Shown: positions 34,065 through 45,900, counted from the first letter of the stretch. The stretch is 64,000 bases of DNA from Echinometra lucunter (GCA_029962745.1 CM057162.1:5820861-5884860); one strand, 5' to 3'. Numbers and translations: made by a program. Notes: generated from the sequence alone by a model not told the origin.

Positions 34065-34734
34065 ACACTAAAGTGTGAACTAGAATTATTCTAGCTGTCT
34101 GGTACCCTTTGACTAACTTGTCATTTCTAGGTGTTTATGGGTGATATTTCTATTTGTAGGTATGTTAAAGCTGTGCCATCATTTACTATTGGAAATGAAC
34201 TAAACACTTTATTATTATTATTATTATTAGTAGTAGTAGTAGTAGTAGTAGTAGTATTGTTATTAGTATTGTTATTATTAATACTACTTGTCAAGACAAT
34301 AATGTACAGAGATTCAGTGATATAAAAACAACCCTTGTTAAAGTGAGCTTGTACATGAACATTTACGTGTGCATGTACATGGAGGAACAAGAATTATGTA
34401 CATGTATGTTGCATGCTTGTATGCTAATTGATAAGGCTGATTCTAAGGCATTTTATCTTTATGTCGTTGTGCAAAAGAACACGTCTAGATCACAAAATAC
34501 AAAAATGCAAAGATTAAAATGTCAATTTTGACATATTGGAATAGAATTTTAGCAAAGATCATGCCACAAGACGATTATGTATCAATTTACAAGGTCTGCA
34601 TGCTACCTGTGAAATTATCAGTTATTGTTTGATAATTTTGATTTTCAATAATTTTCCATTTTCGTTCCGGACATGTTCTTTCGCACAACAATATAAAGAA
34701 AAGACGACTAAGGAATTGACTGTTTTTCCAATAG

Positions 34735-34892
34735 ATGGCTTCTTACATCGACTGTATGTGCGGATGGCATCATGGTCAATGATGGAAAGTGATCCAAGCT
34801 TTCATTGCCGGGAGATGCTTTTCTATATAGATGAGCTGCACAGAGTTGTGATGACCAATACAATCAAAGGGGACGATGCACATCGAATCAAG
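34735..34892 (+). CDS. COR-domain exon 3, allele on contig 2 (duplicate)
   Basis: This exon reads the same as 28756-28913 at every base I compared, with the same acceptor and donor. The introns on both sides are also nearly identical, with scattered single-base differences (for example TTCATTCC against TTCGTTCC just upstream). Its downstream partner is the exon at 39078, which enters in phase 0 and so fits. I read it as the second allele, carried on the contig that starts at 32376 and lacks the Gypsy insertion. Confidence 0.8.
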
Positions 34893-34969
34893 GTGAGCCA
34901 TTGTAGAGCTCATGACCTGTATGACCTCCATGTGTTGAATTCTTGTAAACACATGTTTCATGAGTCAGT

Positions 34970-36299
34970 GGGCTGTATCGATAAAAATAGCAAATGCCTG
35001 GCAAATGTTTTTTCTAACGTTTTGCTTGCATCTTCAGATATTCCAAGTAAGTAATTGCTAGCAAGAAGAATCTCAAGCTTGTATCCCTAAGATAAGTCTC
35101 TTCCGCCATGATAGGATTAGTTAACATTCCTATTGTAATTGTACTTTGAGTCGAAAGGAAAGGTTTTGTACACAAAGGCTTTCCAGCTTAGGAAATGCCT
35201 GTATGAAGGAGGGAAAAGGAAGAATTTTCCTTCTCGAGCAAGCAATTGCTTGATTTTTGCAAGCTCCTCTTCTAGGAGCTTATGCTTTTTCTTGCAAGGA
35301 CATGATGTAAATTACCAGTCGATATTTTCAAATTTCAAAATGGCCTCACTATCCTTCTAAAGCCAGTAGCAAGCTGATACATCTATTTCTCTTCAGTTTC
35401 AAATTGTGCGTAAAAGTTGAATATTGAAGTCAGTTTGGCTATAGAAGAAGTACGTCCTATAGTTCTCTGCATCATATTTGGAAATTGAGCGGGGAGAAAA
35501 ACTCAGTTTGACAAGGCTTACGCCTCGGAGCACTAAACTTTATCTCCTTTGTACTCTCCTGACGGCATCTTGATCTGATGTTGGAGTGCAGAACCCCATT
35601 GTAAATTTTCAAAGAATACAACCTGGCAAACCACATACTTGTCATAGCAGAGGCCTTAGAAATATTTACTTGATAACTTTTCACAAAGAGCTCAAGGAGA
35701 AGCGAAATTAAGTATTTGGCCCATTCAGCACAATCATTTAATCGTATGTAGTAGGCAGTGCTTGAGTTATACTGGGTGTACCCCAAAAAGCAGAAAGGCA
35801 GATTATCAGTACTTCGCCTTAATTCGAAAAGCATGTGTATTTTGGGGAGTTTTGTAAGATCATAGCATTTGGCTAAGTAATTTTGATTCTGTGCCCGTTT
35901 CTTTTAACAACAAAGATTGGGCCATGAATGGCCTATCATGCATAATATATTTGTGGGAAGTCCATTTATGCATGTCAACAGCATGAATAAATGCAAGTTA
36001 AACATACATAAATGATTGTGCATTTACATCTCATGAATTACAGAAACAAAGGATATATGTATATATGCAAAAATATTCTGTATGTTTGTTTCGGTAGAGG
36101 ATGCTTTTAATACCAAATAATGTAAAAAACAAAAATTACAAAATTTTATTAGGTTTGTATTGAAAATTTTGGGGACACCTGGTACAGCTCTCAGGCCAAG
36201 AAAAAGGTCTGGAGAAAGTGATCGCCTGAGCATTTACTTATTTATAGCATATTTTACTAGGTAGCTTCTCAGCAAATGCTACTTTTATCGATGCGGCCC
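34970..36299. mobile_element. GGGCCGTATC-ended element, copy 3 on the other allele
   Basis: 1330 bp, allelic to 28991-30320 with a few substitutions. The nested MITE is at about 35770-36184. Confidence 0.75.
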
Positions 36300-37067
36300 A
36301 ATGACTTTTACAGAGGTACTTCAAGTTCACAGCATAAAATTCTATAATGATTTACAAAATCAATAGAAAGTACTTTCATGTGATAATTCCAAAGAGAGAA
36401 TTGCAGAAGAGTTCCCCCTGGGGGGAGGGCATTCAAGTTTTTTGTTGATGGGGTGCCTCAGCCAACTCCCAAAATGGGGTCTAAGGAGCGACCATGCAGA
36501 GATCAATGGGAACTACTAGTCGGGCAAAACATAGGGGCTTCGGAATTAACTGTGTAACTACCAAGCTGAGCAAAAAAAAAACGTGGTCTAAAGGAATGAT
36601 ATACATGTGCATGTAAGTACTGTACGTAGCATTCACTCTTTGCATCTCCAGGTGCTAGGCAGCGAATAGTGTTCTACGAGTGTGCTCAGGCTTATTTACT
36701 GCACCGTGCACACAAATGAGCGGATTGAGCTCTAAATGGATCCATAGGAGTGAATTTATATAGCAAGAACTGGGGAACAAGCCAGAGGAAACACTGGCAG
36801 TACGAAGAAGTTCATTTTGGGGTTCTAGAAAGCAACAATCGGGGGAATAAGAGGCGGGGTGCCAATTTTGAGTATCATGAGAATGGAAATCTGAAGCTGA
36901 AAAGGGAACCATCAAAGCGGCACATCCCCATACTACTTTACAATTTCAAATGCTGTTTTTAACTGGATTCAATATAACAAGCTGGCACTCAATTTAAATT
37001 TTATTCAGTAACTCCATCAAAAATTTACCCAGCCCAATTTTGTTAAACAACTTGGCCCTTTTTTCAG

Positions 37068-37152
37068 GTTGAAACTACAAAGTTCCTTGGAATATACATA
37101 GACAACAAGCTAAAATGGAAAGCTCACATAAATCATATTAACAAAACTATAT
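37068..37152 (+). pseudogene. LINE RT C-terminal fragment, part 1 (contig 2 allele)
   Basis: Same block as 31093-31177. Its continuation is at 38137, after the AGGTCA-unit element. Confidence 0.7.
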
Positions 37153-38136
37153 GATTCCTCGACCGCGCACGGTCGAAATTTATGCCTCCGCCATTGCCAG
37201 GTCAGAAATATATGGCACATTCATGGTGATTTTTTATAAAATTTTTATGTATACAATGACATATTTGACCTTGACCTTTGACTTTGTGACCCCCATATCT
37301 AATGACACCATAATGAGACCTTCCATATGCATACATGAGCCAAGTTTGAAGTTGAACCGTCGCAGAATTGTTAAGTTATCGCAAGAAAAAGCGATTTTCA
37401 TGTATATAATGACCTCTATGACCTTTGACCTTTGACCTTGAGACCCAACAATTTAATCAGATCATTGCCCCTCCCTTTTGCACACATGAACCGAGTTTGA
37501 AGTTGATCTGTCAAATTGTTTTTGAGTTGATCTGTCAAATTGAGTTGATCTGTCAAATTGTTTTTGAGAACGAACCATTTCTATTTACATGATGACCTCT
37601 ATGACCTTTGCCCTTTGACCTTGAGACCCCAAAATCTAATTAGATTATTAAAAACAGTGGGTCGTGGGCTTTCATGGGGAATTTTACACTATGGGTGCTT
37701 ACCCAGTAACAGGTGTATTCCATCACTGTGAGTTTTATGACCAACAGACCTTATGTAATGCTATGTATACTTCACCCGTTCCCCACATGGCAAAGTCATT
37801 ATCTCACTTTCTCTGGCCCAATAATGCCCAAAGCAGGCCGAAGAATGATTTTGGTGGGACAGCTTGTTTTGCTGTGCTCCAGAAATGAAGTTTTATTACA
37901 GGTATTTTTTCACAAAGTCTGGTGTCAGCAAATTATGATCCCCATGAAAGCCCACAACCTAGCGTCTTTAAACCTCCCGTATGCATACATGAACCAAGTT
38001 TGAAGCTGATCCGTCAAATGGTTGAGTTATCGCGAGAAGGAAAACGGGACGGACAGACGGACGGACAGCCGTACGGACGGACGACCTGAAAACATAATGC
38101 CTCCGGCAATCACATAAGGTGGCCGGAGGCATAATA
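37153..38136. mobile_element. AGGTCA-unit element inserted in a LINE
   Basis: A full copy in the opposite orientation to 3479-4535. It begins near CTCGACCGCGCACGGTCG and carries about three 150 bp units with TGACCTTTGACCTTGAGACC. It ends in a GGACGGAC simple repeat and CCGGAGGCATAATA. The LINE reading frame resumes immediately after it, so the insertion boundaries are sharp. Confidence 0.75.
37655..37964. mobile_element. Small inverted-repeat-ended insertion within the AGGTCA element
   Basis: Begins near CAGTGGGTCGTGGGCTTTCA and ends TGAAAGCCCACAACCTAGCG, giving about 20 bp of inverted ends around GTGGGCTTTCATGGGGA. It has no coding capacity, and target duplication is unclear. Confidence 0.5.
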
Positions 38137-39052
38137 ATATCTAGAAATACTGGCATCAGCAAACTCAAAACCTCATTCCCTACCCATGTCTTGATCTCTT
38201 TGAATTCTACACTTTTCCCACCTTATTTGAATTACAGAATCCTTGCATGGGGGAACTGCTCTAAATTCCTCAGCAGTAAACTTTTTTAAACAAAAACGAG
38301 CCATTTGAATAATTAATAACACTAACTACTGGACCCACACTGCTCCACTCTTCTTCTCATGCAAAATCCTCCAGCTCCACGATCTTTACTCATTCAACTT
38401 TGGAAGTTTTATGTTTCAACTCAATATGAGTTACCTGACCTTGTGTCTTCCTTGCTTGTAATGAATTATTATGCATTCTACTCTTATCCTATGCGACAAA
38501 GCCATTCCTATCACCTTCCACATACTTTTCTCACAATACAATAATAGTCACTCGACCACTACTGTGGAATGATCTCCCGGCAGACTTTTAAAAATCCGGC
38601 TAGTTACACACCTTCAAACACAAATTCAAATTGTCCCTTTTAACCTACCTCAATACCCTTCCAATGGCTCCTTAATGCTATTACTTTTGTTTCACTTCAT
38701 TGTAATCATGGTCCTCCGTCCTATTCTCACCTTTTTGTTTGTTTTTGTAACTGATCTATACAAGTATAACGTAACATGAAATAGACTGCTCTCATTTACT
38801 TGTAAAGGGATCTATGTCTTACAAGCTTAGCTTTTTTAAATAGATTCCCTCATATTCCACCATTAACTTATAATTGTCTGATTTTCATTTTTTTTAAATA
38901 GAAAGAAAACAAACAACAATATGTTACTGTACCTACAGCTTCTGCTATGTTGCTTGTATTATGTTTTGCATATGTTAATCATGTATTTTTATTGTTTATG
39001 CTTATGCAAATTATGTGGAAATATGAAAATAAATTGAACTTGAACTTGGAAA
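38137..39052 (+). pseudogene. CR1/L2-like LINE 3' end, part 2
   Basis: The decayed frame resumes with 'SRNTGISKLKTSFPTHVLIS', then pieces like 'LNYRILAWGN', 'KRAI.IINNTNYW.HTAPLF' and 'LWNDLPADFK', the usual order at the C-terminus of CR1/L2-type polymerases. The element ends in a GAAAATAAATTGAACTTGAA motif with a short TTGAAC repeat, as in L2/CR1 tails. It stops about 25 bp before the acceptor of the exon at 39078. Confidence 0.7.
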
Positions 39053-39077
39053 ATCAATGTATTTTAATTATGTGCAG

Positions 39078-39149
39078 GTACTGATTTTCAGACTGAAACC
39101 AAGAGATGCCCCAGAGAAACGTGACAAGACCATCAGGCTGAAGAGAGAT
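39078..39149 (+). CDS. COR-region exon 4 (24 codons)
   Basis: The acceptor is TATGTGCAG and the donor is GAT|GTAAGT. Both ends are phase 0 and the frame is open. It encodes 'VLIFRLKPRDAPEKRDKTIR' followed by a short basic end. The hydrophobic start fits a COR beta strand running on from 'HRIK' of the previous exon. It lies directly after the 3' end of a LINE, so the intron upstream is mostly repeat. Confidence 0.7.
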
Positions 39150-39288
39150 GTAAGTATTGAATTTTGATAGAGATCCAATATACTTTACACTGTCAAATTT
39201 AATTCATCATACGTGTACACGTATTTGCATACTTAGAATGTTGATTACACTATCATAACACTTTTTTTCCTCTCTCTTCCTGAAACAG

Positions 39289-39499
39289 TTCCTCACGTAT
39301 CTAAAGGAAACACTAGAGGATCTGAAAAAGACCTGGGCAAGAAGAATATCATATTCTCTTGGATTGGCCTGTCCAATATGTGCGAAAGGCAAGAAGTTTT
39401 CATTAGTATCATTGGAAGCCTTTCTTGAATGTGAAGATTCAGCCCGTTGTGGAGAGTGTAAGGAATCCATACATGCTGGAAGAGTTAAACAAGTTTTGG
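39289..39499 (+). CDS. COR C-terminal exon 5 with paired cysteines
   Basis: The acceptor is CTGAAACAG and the donor is TTGG|GTAAGA. It enters in phase 0 and leaves phase 1 (70 codons plus one base). An amphipathic helix ('FLTYLKETLEDLKKTW') is followed by 'CPIC' at residues about 30-33. Further cysteines in 'CEDSARCGEC', then an His in 'SIHAGRV', come about 20 residues later. Many Roco proteins of the pats1/MFHAS1 type have a 'CP.C…C…H' segment at the end of COR, which may bind zinc; metal binding is inference. The next exon (47285) supplies two bases to complete an Ala codon. Confidence 0.75.
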
Positions 39500-39899
39500 G
39501 TAAGATGGAATATATTTTGTACCATTTTTGTTCCCGCCGAACAAAGTTCACGAGGGGACTATGAAACGGACTCCGTATGTGTGAGGGTGTGTGTGTGTTC
39601 TTGTATAGATATACAAGAGCATGTATATGCGAGGAGAGCGAACAGAGAAAAATTGTTGAGAACAGTGGTGGTCATATGTCAACTAATAGTCTTCAATATG
39701 AAACAATAGATTTAAGCCTTATTCCGTCAGCCTACCGAGGACAGGAGAACAATAAAGGAACAGTAGCTGTCTTGGAGAGTACAGTCATATGAAGACATGT
39801 GTGTGCGGGTGCGCATGTGTATTCTTGTGTGCTCCCAATGATAAATTTGCTTCTTCTCTGTCATTTTCTTGGCCTATTTTGATTCTAATTGGTCTGACT

Positions 39900-40545
39900 G
39901 ATAGGGCTTTGTCAGGCTTCCTAACCTCTACACAAAATTTTTGAAATACATTATTTATGTAAATTCATGCAAATTTATTCAAAATCACAAATGTTTCTTC
40001 TCCACTTGTCAACCTATTCCGATTTTTTTTCTTCATCTGGTAGAGCTACATGAGGTACAGAGAACTTCTACACAGAATTTTCGAATTTTGTTGCAAACAT
40101 TATTTATACTAATTTATGAAAAATTTATTACAAAATTGCAAAAAATGCCTTTTCTCCTTCACTTGTTGACCGATTCTAATTTTGTTTTTGTTTTGTCTAG
40201 TAGAGCTACATAAGGTACACAGAACTTCTACACAGAATTATGAAACTTTGTCTCATCATGAATGCTAATTTATTCAAATTTTATTCCATAGTCACAAAAA
40301 ATGCTTCTTCTTCATTTTTTGACTGATTCTGTTTTTTTTTTCATCTGGTAGAGTTACATGAGATACACAGAATACTGAAAACAGAATTTTGCATTTTTTT
40401 CTCAAACATTATTTATGCTAATTTATGCAAAGTTTATTAGAAAATCACAAAAAATGTTTCTTCTCCTTCATTTGTCAACCAATTCTTATTTTTTCTGGTT
40501 TCATCTGGTCGAGCTGCATGAGGTACACAGAACTTGTTGCAGTAA
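39900..40545. repeat. Tandem array, about 150 bp unit
   Basis: Four to five diverged units, each with 'GAGCTACATGAGGTACACAG', 'AACTTCTACACAGAATTTTG' and a T-rich segment 'CTTCTCCTTCACTTGTCAACC'. The unit length is close to that of the AGGTCA arrays but the sequence differs. Confidence 0.65.
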
Positions 40546-40639
40546 TTCCAAAATGTAGCTCCTTGGAAGCTATACTGGGATGTCAATCATGTCATGTGCA
40601 ATTGGAGGTGACAAGGTGCTGTATTTGGGTTGGCTCACA

Positions 40640-41977
40640 ATAAAAATGAGCATGCAGGGGTGCAATTAAAAACATGCATTGGTCCATTTATAGCATGTGG
40701 GACCCAACAGGAGGCCTCATCCTGCTGATGATAGGTACATGTAGTGCAGCCTCTCTGAACGTAGTTGGGTTTCCATGGAGCATGACATGTCCTGGTAATC
40801 TGTTCCATATCTGTACTGTCCTAGGGAACATTGCATATTTGTTTGTGTCTATTGTTGTTTTGGGTATGGCATATTTAGCTATATGGTCGTGCCTACCAAA
40901 GTAGGTTGCTGGAGAAATGACCTGTTGATGGTGCATCTGGTGGAAAAGGGAGCATTGTGTTAAGAGCTGACAAGTGTGGAGGCTGTTCCATCCAAGGGTG
41001 GAGACCAAGGCTAAGGAGGATGTTCTCCTAAAGTCACATTGAACAAATCAGGCCGCAGATCTTTGTACTTGTTCCAGTGATTCACAGCTGTAACGGTGTG
41101 TGGATTCCATGCCTCAGGAGTGGACTAACGCAGTATATGCCCTGGCCTTAACCTCTTTGGAACGCAGTGACAGAGTTCTGCGGATGAGGCCCAGTGTACG
41201 ACTGGCCTTACGCCTGATGTCCTGGCAAGGAAGATTCCAACGCAGATCTGTAGTCACTGTCACTCCCAGGTATTTGTAGTCGTTGGCTCTTGGTATCGCA
41301 TTCGAGTCAAGACAATAATTGTAGATGCAAGGAGAGCGTTTACGTGTGATGGAGGGTACAAAACATTTCTTGACATTAAATTTCATTTGCCATGTAGCAC
41401 ACCAAGATGACAGCCGTAGTAGATCTTGCAGTCATCAGCAAATAGAGAGGATTTAATGTTATCTTGGATGTCGTTAATGAAGAAAAGAAAGAGAGTTGGA
41501 CCGATGACCAAGCCTTGGGGAGGAGATGTCCCTCCATGAAGACTTTTTGCGGTTAACAACTACAGACTGCTTCCTGTCTGAAAGAAAAGCCATTATCCAG
41601 TTGAATGTGTCACCTGTGATGCTGTAGTGCTGGAGCTTGATGCCAAGATGTTCATGGGGCACTCTATCAAATGCCTTTTGGAAGCCCAAGAAGATGGATT
41701 AACTTGACTGCGTTTCTGTATGATGAAAGACCGGTCATGAACAGCTAACCACAGTTGGGTGTAGTTGATAGTCCCTGGCGGAAGCCATGCTGGGCATCAC
41801 TGAGGATCTCATTGGATGCTAGATGTTTGGAACTATGGCTGAGGACTACATGCTCCATTATCTTACAGGAAATACAGGTGAGGGATATTGGCAGGTAGTT
41901 CGATGGGTCACTCTTGTCGCCGGACTTGTGAATTGGTAAAACGAGAGCCTTTTTCCATTGTGTTGGTATAGTTACTA
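40640..41977 (-). pseudogene. Minus-strand LINE, RT and C-terminal part
   Basis: On the minus strand the pieces read in order. 'QKAFDRVPHEHLGIKLQHYS' is followed by 'GDTFNWIMAFLSDRKQSVVV' (41689-41474) and 'PPQGLVIGPTLFLFFINDIQ' then 'FADDCKIYYG' (near 41520-41420, catalytic FADD). 'MKFNVKKC' and 'YKYLGVTVTTDLRW' follow (41386-41200), then 'FPRTVQIWNRLPGHV' near the end. A deletion between FADD and 'MKFNVKKC' removes part of the palm. The pattern is Jockey/CR1/L2-type. The 5' half of the same LINE is at 43796-45900. Confidence 0.8.
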
Positions 41978-42481
41978 TACGGTGCGTCCCAAAAAAAACT
42001 TTACACTTTTGAAATGGCCGCCAAATGAAAAATACATGATCCTGGCAGAAAAATGTTTATATGTATGGATAGCTCATGGACTCAACTTTCATATGAGACC
42101 ACAAAGGCCGAAAATAATTCATGCTTGGGTGAGCACTGCTCACTTTTGTAAAGGGTATGAAAATTAGGTTGCGCAGGAATTGCGCCTTCCAATTTGTGAG
42201 AGGTAAGTCCTTTGGAGGTTACAAAATTGAGGATGATATGATAAATTTATGATCAGTTGCAGTCAGTTTATGTTTGCTGAGTGAGTTTTATGGTTTATTA
42301 AATCAAAATTTTATGCATCAGTGAACAAGAATTGCATTAATTATTGTATACATTGTACCTTTCCCTGGTAGACTCAGTGGTGTGTCCATGGTAGTCAGGA
42401 TTGGGTGATGGTCCAGGGGAGGTGAGATGTAAGGTAGGACTTTGTTGGGTAGATGGGATAAGGGTTAAGAGGACATGCATG

Positions 42482-42555
42482 CCCCCCCCCCTCTCTCTCT
42501 CTCTCTCTCTCCCTCCCTCCCTCTCTCCCTCCCCCCCCCTCTCTCTCTCTTCCTG
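42482..42555. repeat. CT-rich low-complexity tract
   Basis: (CT)n and C runs within the left arm. Its mate is a (GA)n/poly-G tract at 43240-43287. Confidence 0.8.
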
Positions 42556-42689
42556 GGTGTGCTTGTGCATATCTTGACAATTCACATCCGTTGGTCTCCT
42601 CTCCAAAATATCCCGACCACATTCCCCTATCCCGAATTCTACCTGCATTTCCAAAATTGGACTGGGACTGGTATCATCCATTAACACCT

Positions 42690-42900
42690 GAAGTCAATCG
42701 CATTCTATCGGTCATTCAATCAATACCGTAAGTTAGACAATCAATATTTAGGTATCATTCAACTAATCAATCATCAGTCAGTCAATTAATCAATCAAGCA
42801 TTCAATCCTCATTCAGCTGATTCAATCAATGAATTATTCAATAAATCAATCATAATTGAACAATAACTCAGTCAATCACTCAATCAGAATTTATACAACC
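42690..42900. repeat. ATCA/TCAATCAA degenerate repeat
   Basis: Repeated CAATCAATCA and TCATTCAA words in the centre of the mariner-type element. Confidence 0.6.
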
Positions 42901-43250
42901 AACCAGTCATTTTAGCAGTTGAGTTTCGGGCAAGAAAAACGGTACAGTGTAACACAAATTGGTAAAATGAACATGTCAGTCTTTGTTTTCAGTTGATTTT
43001 CATTCATTTCAATTTTACAACTGTTTCATCCATCTTGTATGAGAGAAAATGGGGAAATAAATGATAATGGAAACTAAAAATCAAAGTTTGCTAGTTCAGT
43101 GGTCCACATGTCCACCTCCTCCTTTAATGCACAATCTTGCTCTCTTCATAAGGGATAAGGGAAGGCGGTTTGGATATTTTGGAGTGGAGACCACAGAATG
43201 TGAATTGTCAAGATATGCACTAGCACACAGGAAGCAAGAGAGAGAGGGAT

Positions 43251-43282
<32 letters not shown>

Positions 43283-43795
43283 GGACATACTGTCCTCTCG
43301 ACCCTTATCCCATCTACTTAACAAAGTCTTACCCTATCTCACCTCCGGCCTGCAACATGTACCATCACCCAATCCTGACTCCCATGAACACACCACTGAG
43401 TCTACCAGGGAAAGGTACAATGCTATTATAATGAATGCAATTCCCGTTCACTCATGCATAAAATTGTGATTTAATAAACCATAAAACTCACTCAGCAAAC
43501 CTTAACTGATTGCAACTGATCATGAATTCATCATATCACCCTCAATTCTGTAACCTCCAAAGGACTCATCTCTCACAAATTGAAAGGGTGCAATTCCTGC
43601 GCAACCTAATTTTCATACCCTTCACAAAAGTGAGCAGTGCTCACCCAAGCATGAATTATTTTTGGCCTTTTTGGTCTCATATGAAAGTTGAGTCCATGAG
43701 CTATCCATACATATAAACCTTTTTCTTCCAGAATCTTGTATTTTTCATTTGGCGGCCATTTCAAAAGTGTAAAGTTTATTTTGGGACGCACTGTA

Positions 43796-45900
43796 GTACC
43801 TGTATTATAACTTTGTTGAAATAAAAAGATAAATGCAGGTCCAATCTTGCAGACTATAAGCTTAAGAAGCTTGGGTAAGATTTCATTAGGCCTGCTATCT
43901 TTAGACAGGTTGGGTTGCTGTAACTGTTTTTCTACTCCTCTCCTGTCAATGTGTAAATGGCCAATAGATGGGTAAGGAGACTGGCCCTTTGATGGTAAAC
44001 TCTGAGTATTTTCTTGAGTGAACATGGTGTGGAAATAATTGTTCAATACCTCAGCCTTGTCTGCAGCTACGGAACACAGTTTCGAAGCTTTGCACAGGGG
44101 AGGTATTCCAATCTGTTCACCTGGCTCTTATGATGTTTTTGATGTAGTCGTTCAAGCTGGCTCCTATGATGTTTTGATGTAGTCATCGTGGGCTTATGGT
44201 CAGTCTTGGCTACTTGGTTTCTAAACCTTCTGAAGACTTTCTTGTCAGCTCCAGTATTCTAATGGTGAGCTTTCTTGTACAGTCGGTCTCTTTTTCTTAT
44301 TTTCTGTTTAATGTCCTGTGTAATCCATGGGAGATTTCTCCTACCTCTGCTCATCTTTGACGGGACAAGCTCAGTCAAACATTTACTGAGGAAATCTGAG
44401 ATCATCATCCAATTTCTCTCCACATATTGTTTTTTTCAGGATCTGAGAGAAGAAATGCATTGAAGAAATCTATTGCAGCTTGTATACGTTGGTTGATATC
44501 TGCCTTGTTGAACTGATGAATCTTCCCTGGGGGCTTTGAATGGAGCTTGGGACTTGATTTAATGTATATAAAGTCAGCAGGTGGTGATTGGAGATTCCGG
44601 ATAGCACCTCAACATTGTCCACAAGACTAGGATTTAAAGTACACATCAGATCAAGAATATTTCCAAATGACGGTCGGGTGACTTCGTGCACTACCTGGAA
44701 TAGGAAATTTGTGAGTAAGATATCGAGTAGATTTTGATGAGTAGCTGAAGAGCTAGGTTTGGATGTAGCCTGTTTATCCCAGTCGATGTCGGGATGATTA
44801 AAAATCACCTGCAATCGGGATGTTAGGATGAACTCGTCGATTTCCCATCAACGAAGCAAGGGAGTTTTCCATTCCAGTAAGGTTAGCTTGGCGGTCGTTA
44901 GGAGGGCAGTAGTAAGACCCAGAAAGAGCTTTTGGGTATTTGTTAACCCAATAGTGCATCACAAAAGTTCACAGTCTGTAGCAAGATGTGGGCATTTACT
45001 GACTCTAATATCATCACGGACAGAGATACAAAAAAAAAAAAAAAAAAAAAAAAACTTGCGAGGAAAGATGGAGTAAAGTGGAATGTCAGAGTTGAGCTTT
45101 GATTCACAGTCTAAGAAAATGTGCGGAGAGTGTTGAACTCCCTTTAAGACCATTACAATTTAAAGTCATGACTTTGAAAACCTTCCATTTTCTCTCTGAG
45201 TGAGGTTGTAGGGATGAAAAGTGAGGATGAGCTAAACAGGGACTATCACGGCTACGAGTTGGTGTAGATGTAACAGGAAAGTTGAAGAGTCGAGCTGGCT
45301 GTCATTGAATGGAGAGAAACTATTCGTCTCTCTGAAATCAAGACTTTGGAGAGAAGAGCTATATCCATTGTTTATGACTCTGCACTGGAAACAATTCGAG
45401 GCAAAACTTCTAGAATTTGCAAGAAGCTGATAATAACTTCATGCTGAAATTCCAACACAGGAGATGTGGCATCAGTAGTTGCATGTGTCACACAGAATCA
45501 CTGGGTAATGTCACATATACAATCTCTGCAGACAGCACACGGATACACTTGTTCTGAACCATTTGTATGCCGACCTGGATTGGTTTCAACTTGTCCACTG
45601 AGAAGGAGCAACCAGGAGAGAGGAACACAGGATGTTGACTGAAAGTCCAGCAATCTTGATGAAGTTGGAGAGATATAGCTCAGCTTATTACATGTCATAA
45701 CAAAGAAATTGGCCTTGAAATCATTTGAGAGAGCATTGGTTGCTTTGCTAGCGGGACACAATTCACACTGGAGGAAATAGAAAATTGAGAGCGCAGCAAG
45801 AAAGGCAAGAAGACTTCTTGCTTGTGCCCATCATAGCTGTACACAATGGCGAAAGGATCAAAATCTAGTCAAAGAAATTGAATAAGTTAAGTCTCCAAAA
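43796..45900 (-). pseudogene. Minus-strand LINE, 5' half with endonuclease remnant and 2A-like motif
   Basis: From the high coordinate downward, the minus strand first shows 'WLLLLSGQVETNPGR' at about 45632-45569, a near-match to 2A peptides (consensus D-V/I-E-x-N-P-G-P), then 'YPCAVCRDC', the start of a PHD-like finger. APE endonuclease C-terminal motifs follow at 44814-44600: 'NHPDIDW', 'HQNLLDILLTNFLFQVV', 'NPSLVDNVEVLSGISNHH'. The RT N-terminus is at 44046-43800: 'NNYFHTMFTQE', 'LSKDSRPNEILPKLLKL'. The frame is broken many times. The 5' limit is uncertain. Confidence 0.75.
45031..45054. repeat. Poly-A run
   Basis: About 24 A within the LINE remnant. Confidence 0.9.

Larger units (their letters stand above)
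32376..37868. repeat. Allelic block, contig 2 start (copy of 20960-31875)
   Basis: Second copy, without the Gypsy element. It contains the COR exon 3 duplicate, the same 1330 bp GGGCCGTATC-ended element (34970-36299) and the same LINE and AGGTCA-element junction. Collinearity over transposons, introns and exons makes a haplotype duplicate far more likely than a biological tandem duplication. Confidence 0.9.
41978..43795. mobile_element. Mariner-type element with very long terminal inverted repeats
   Basis: Ends TACGGTGCGTCCCAAAAA and TTTTGGGACGCACTGTA, flanked by TA-type sites. The inverted similarity extends inward about 640 bp on each side (41978 to about 42625, and about 43165 to 43795), including CTTTCCCTGGTAGACTCAGT and a CT-rich tract. 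The centre (42690-43060) is ATCA-rich low-complexity sequence. No transposase frame is seen. It splits the minus-strand LINE between '…QQSYNTGT' and the RT core. Confidence 0.75.

Noticed and set aside
28756..34892. Tandem duplication of COR exon 3 as real gene structure
   Set aside because: Using both copies would break the frame. Introns and transposons around them are also duplicated, and the gap sits between them, so allelic contigs explain it better.
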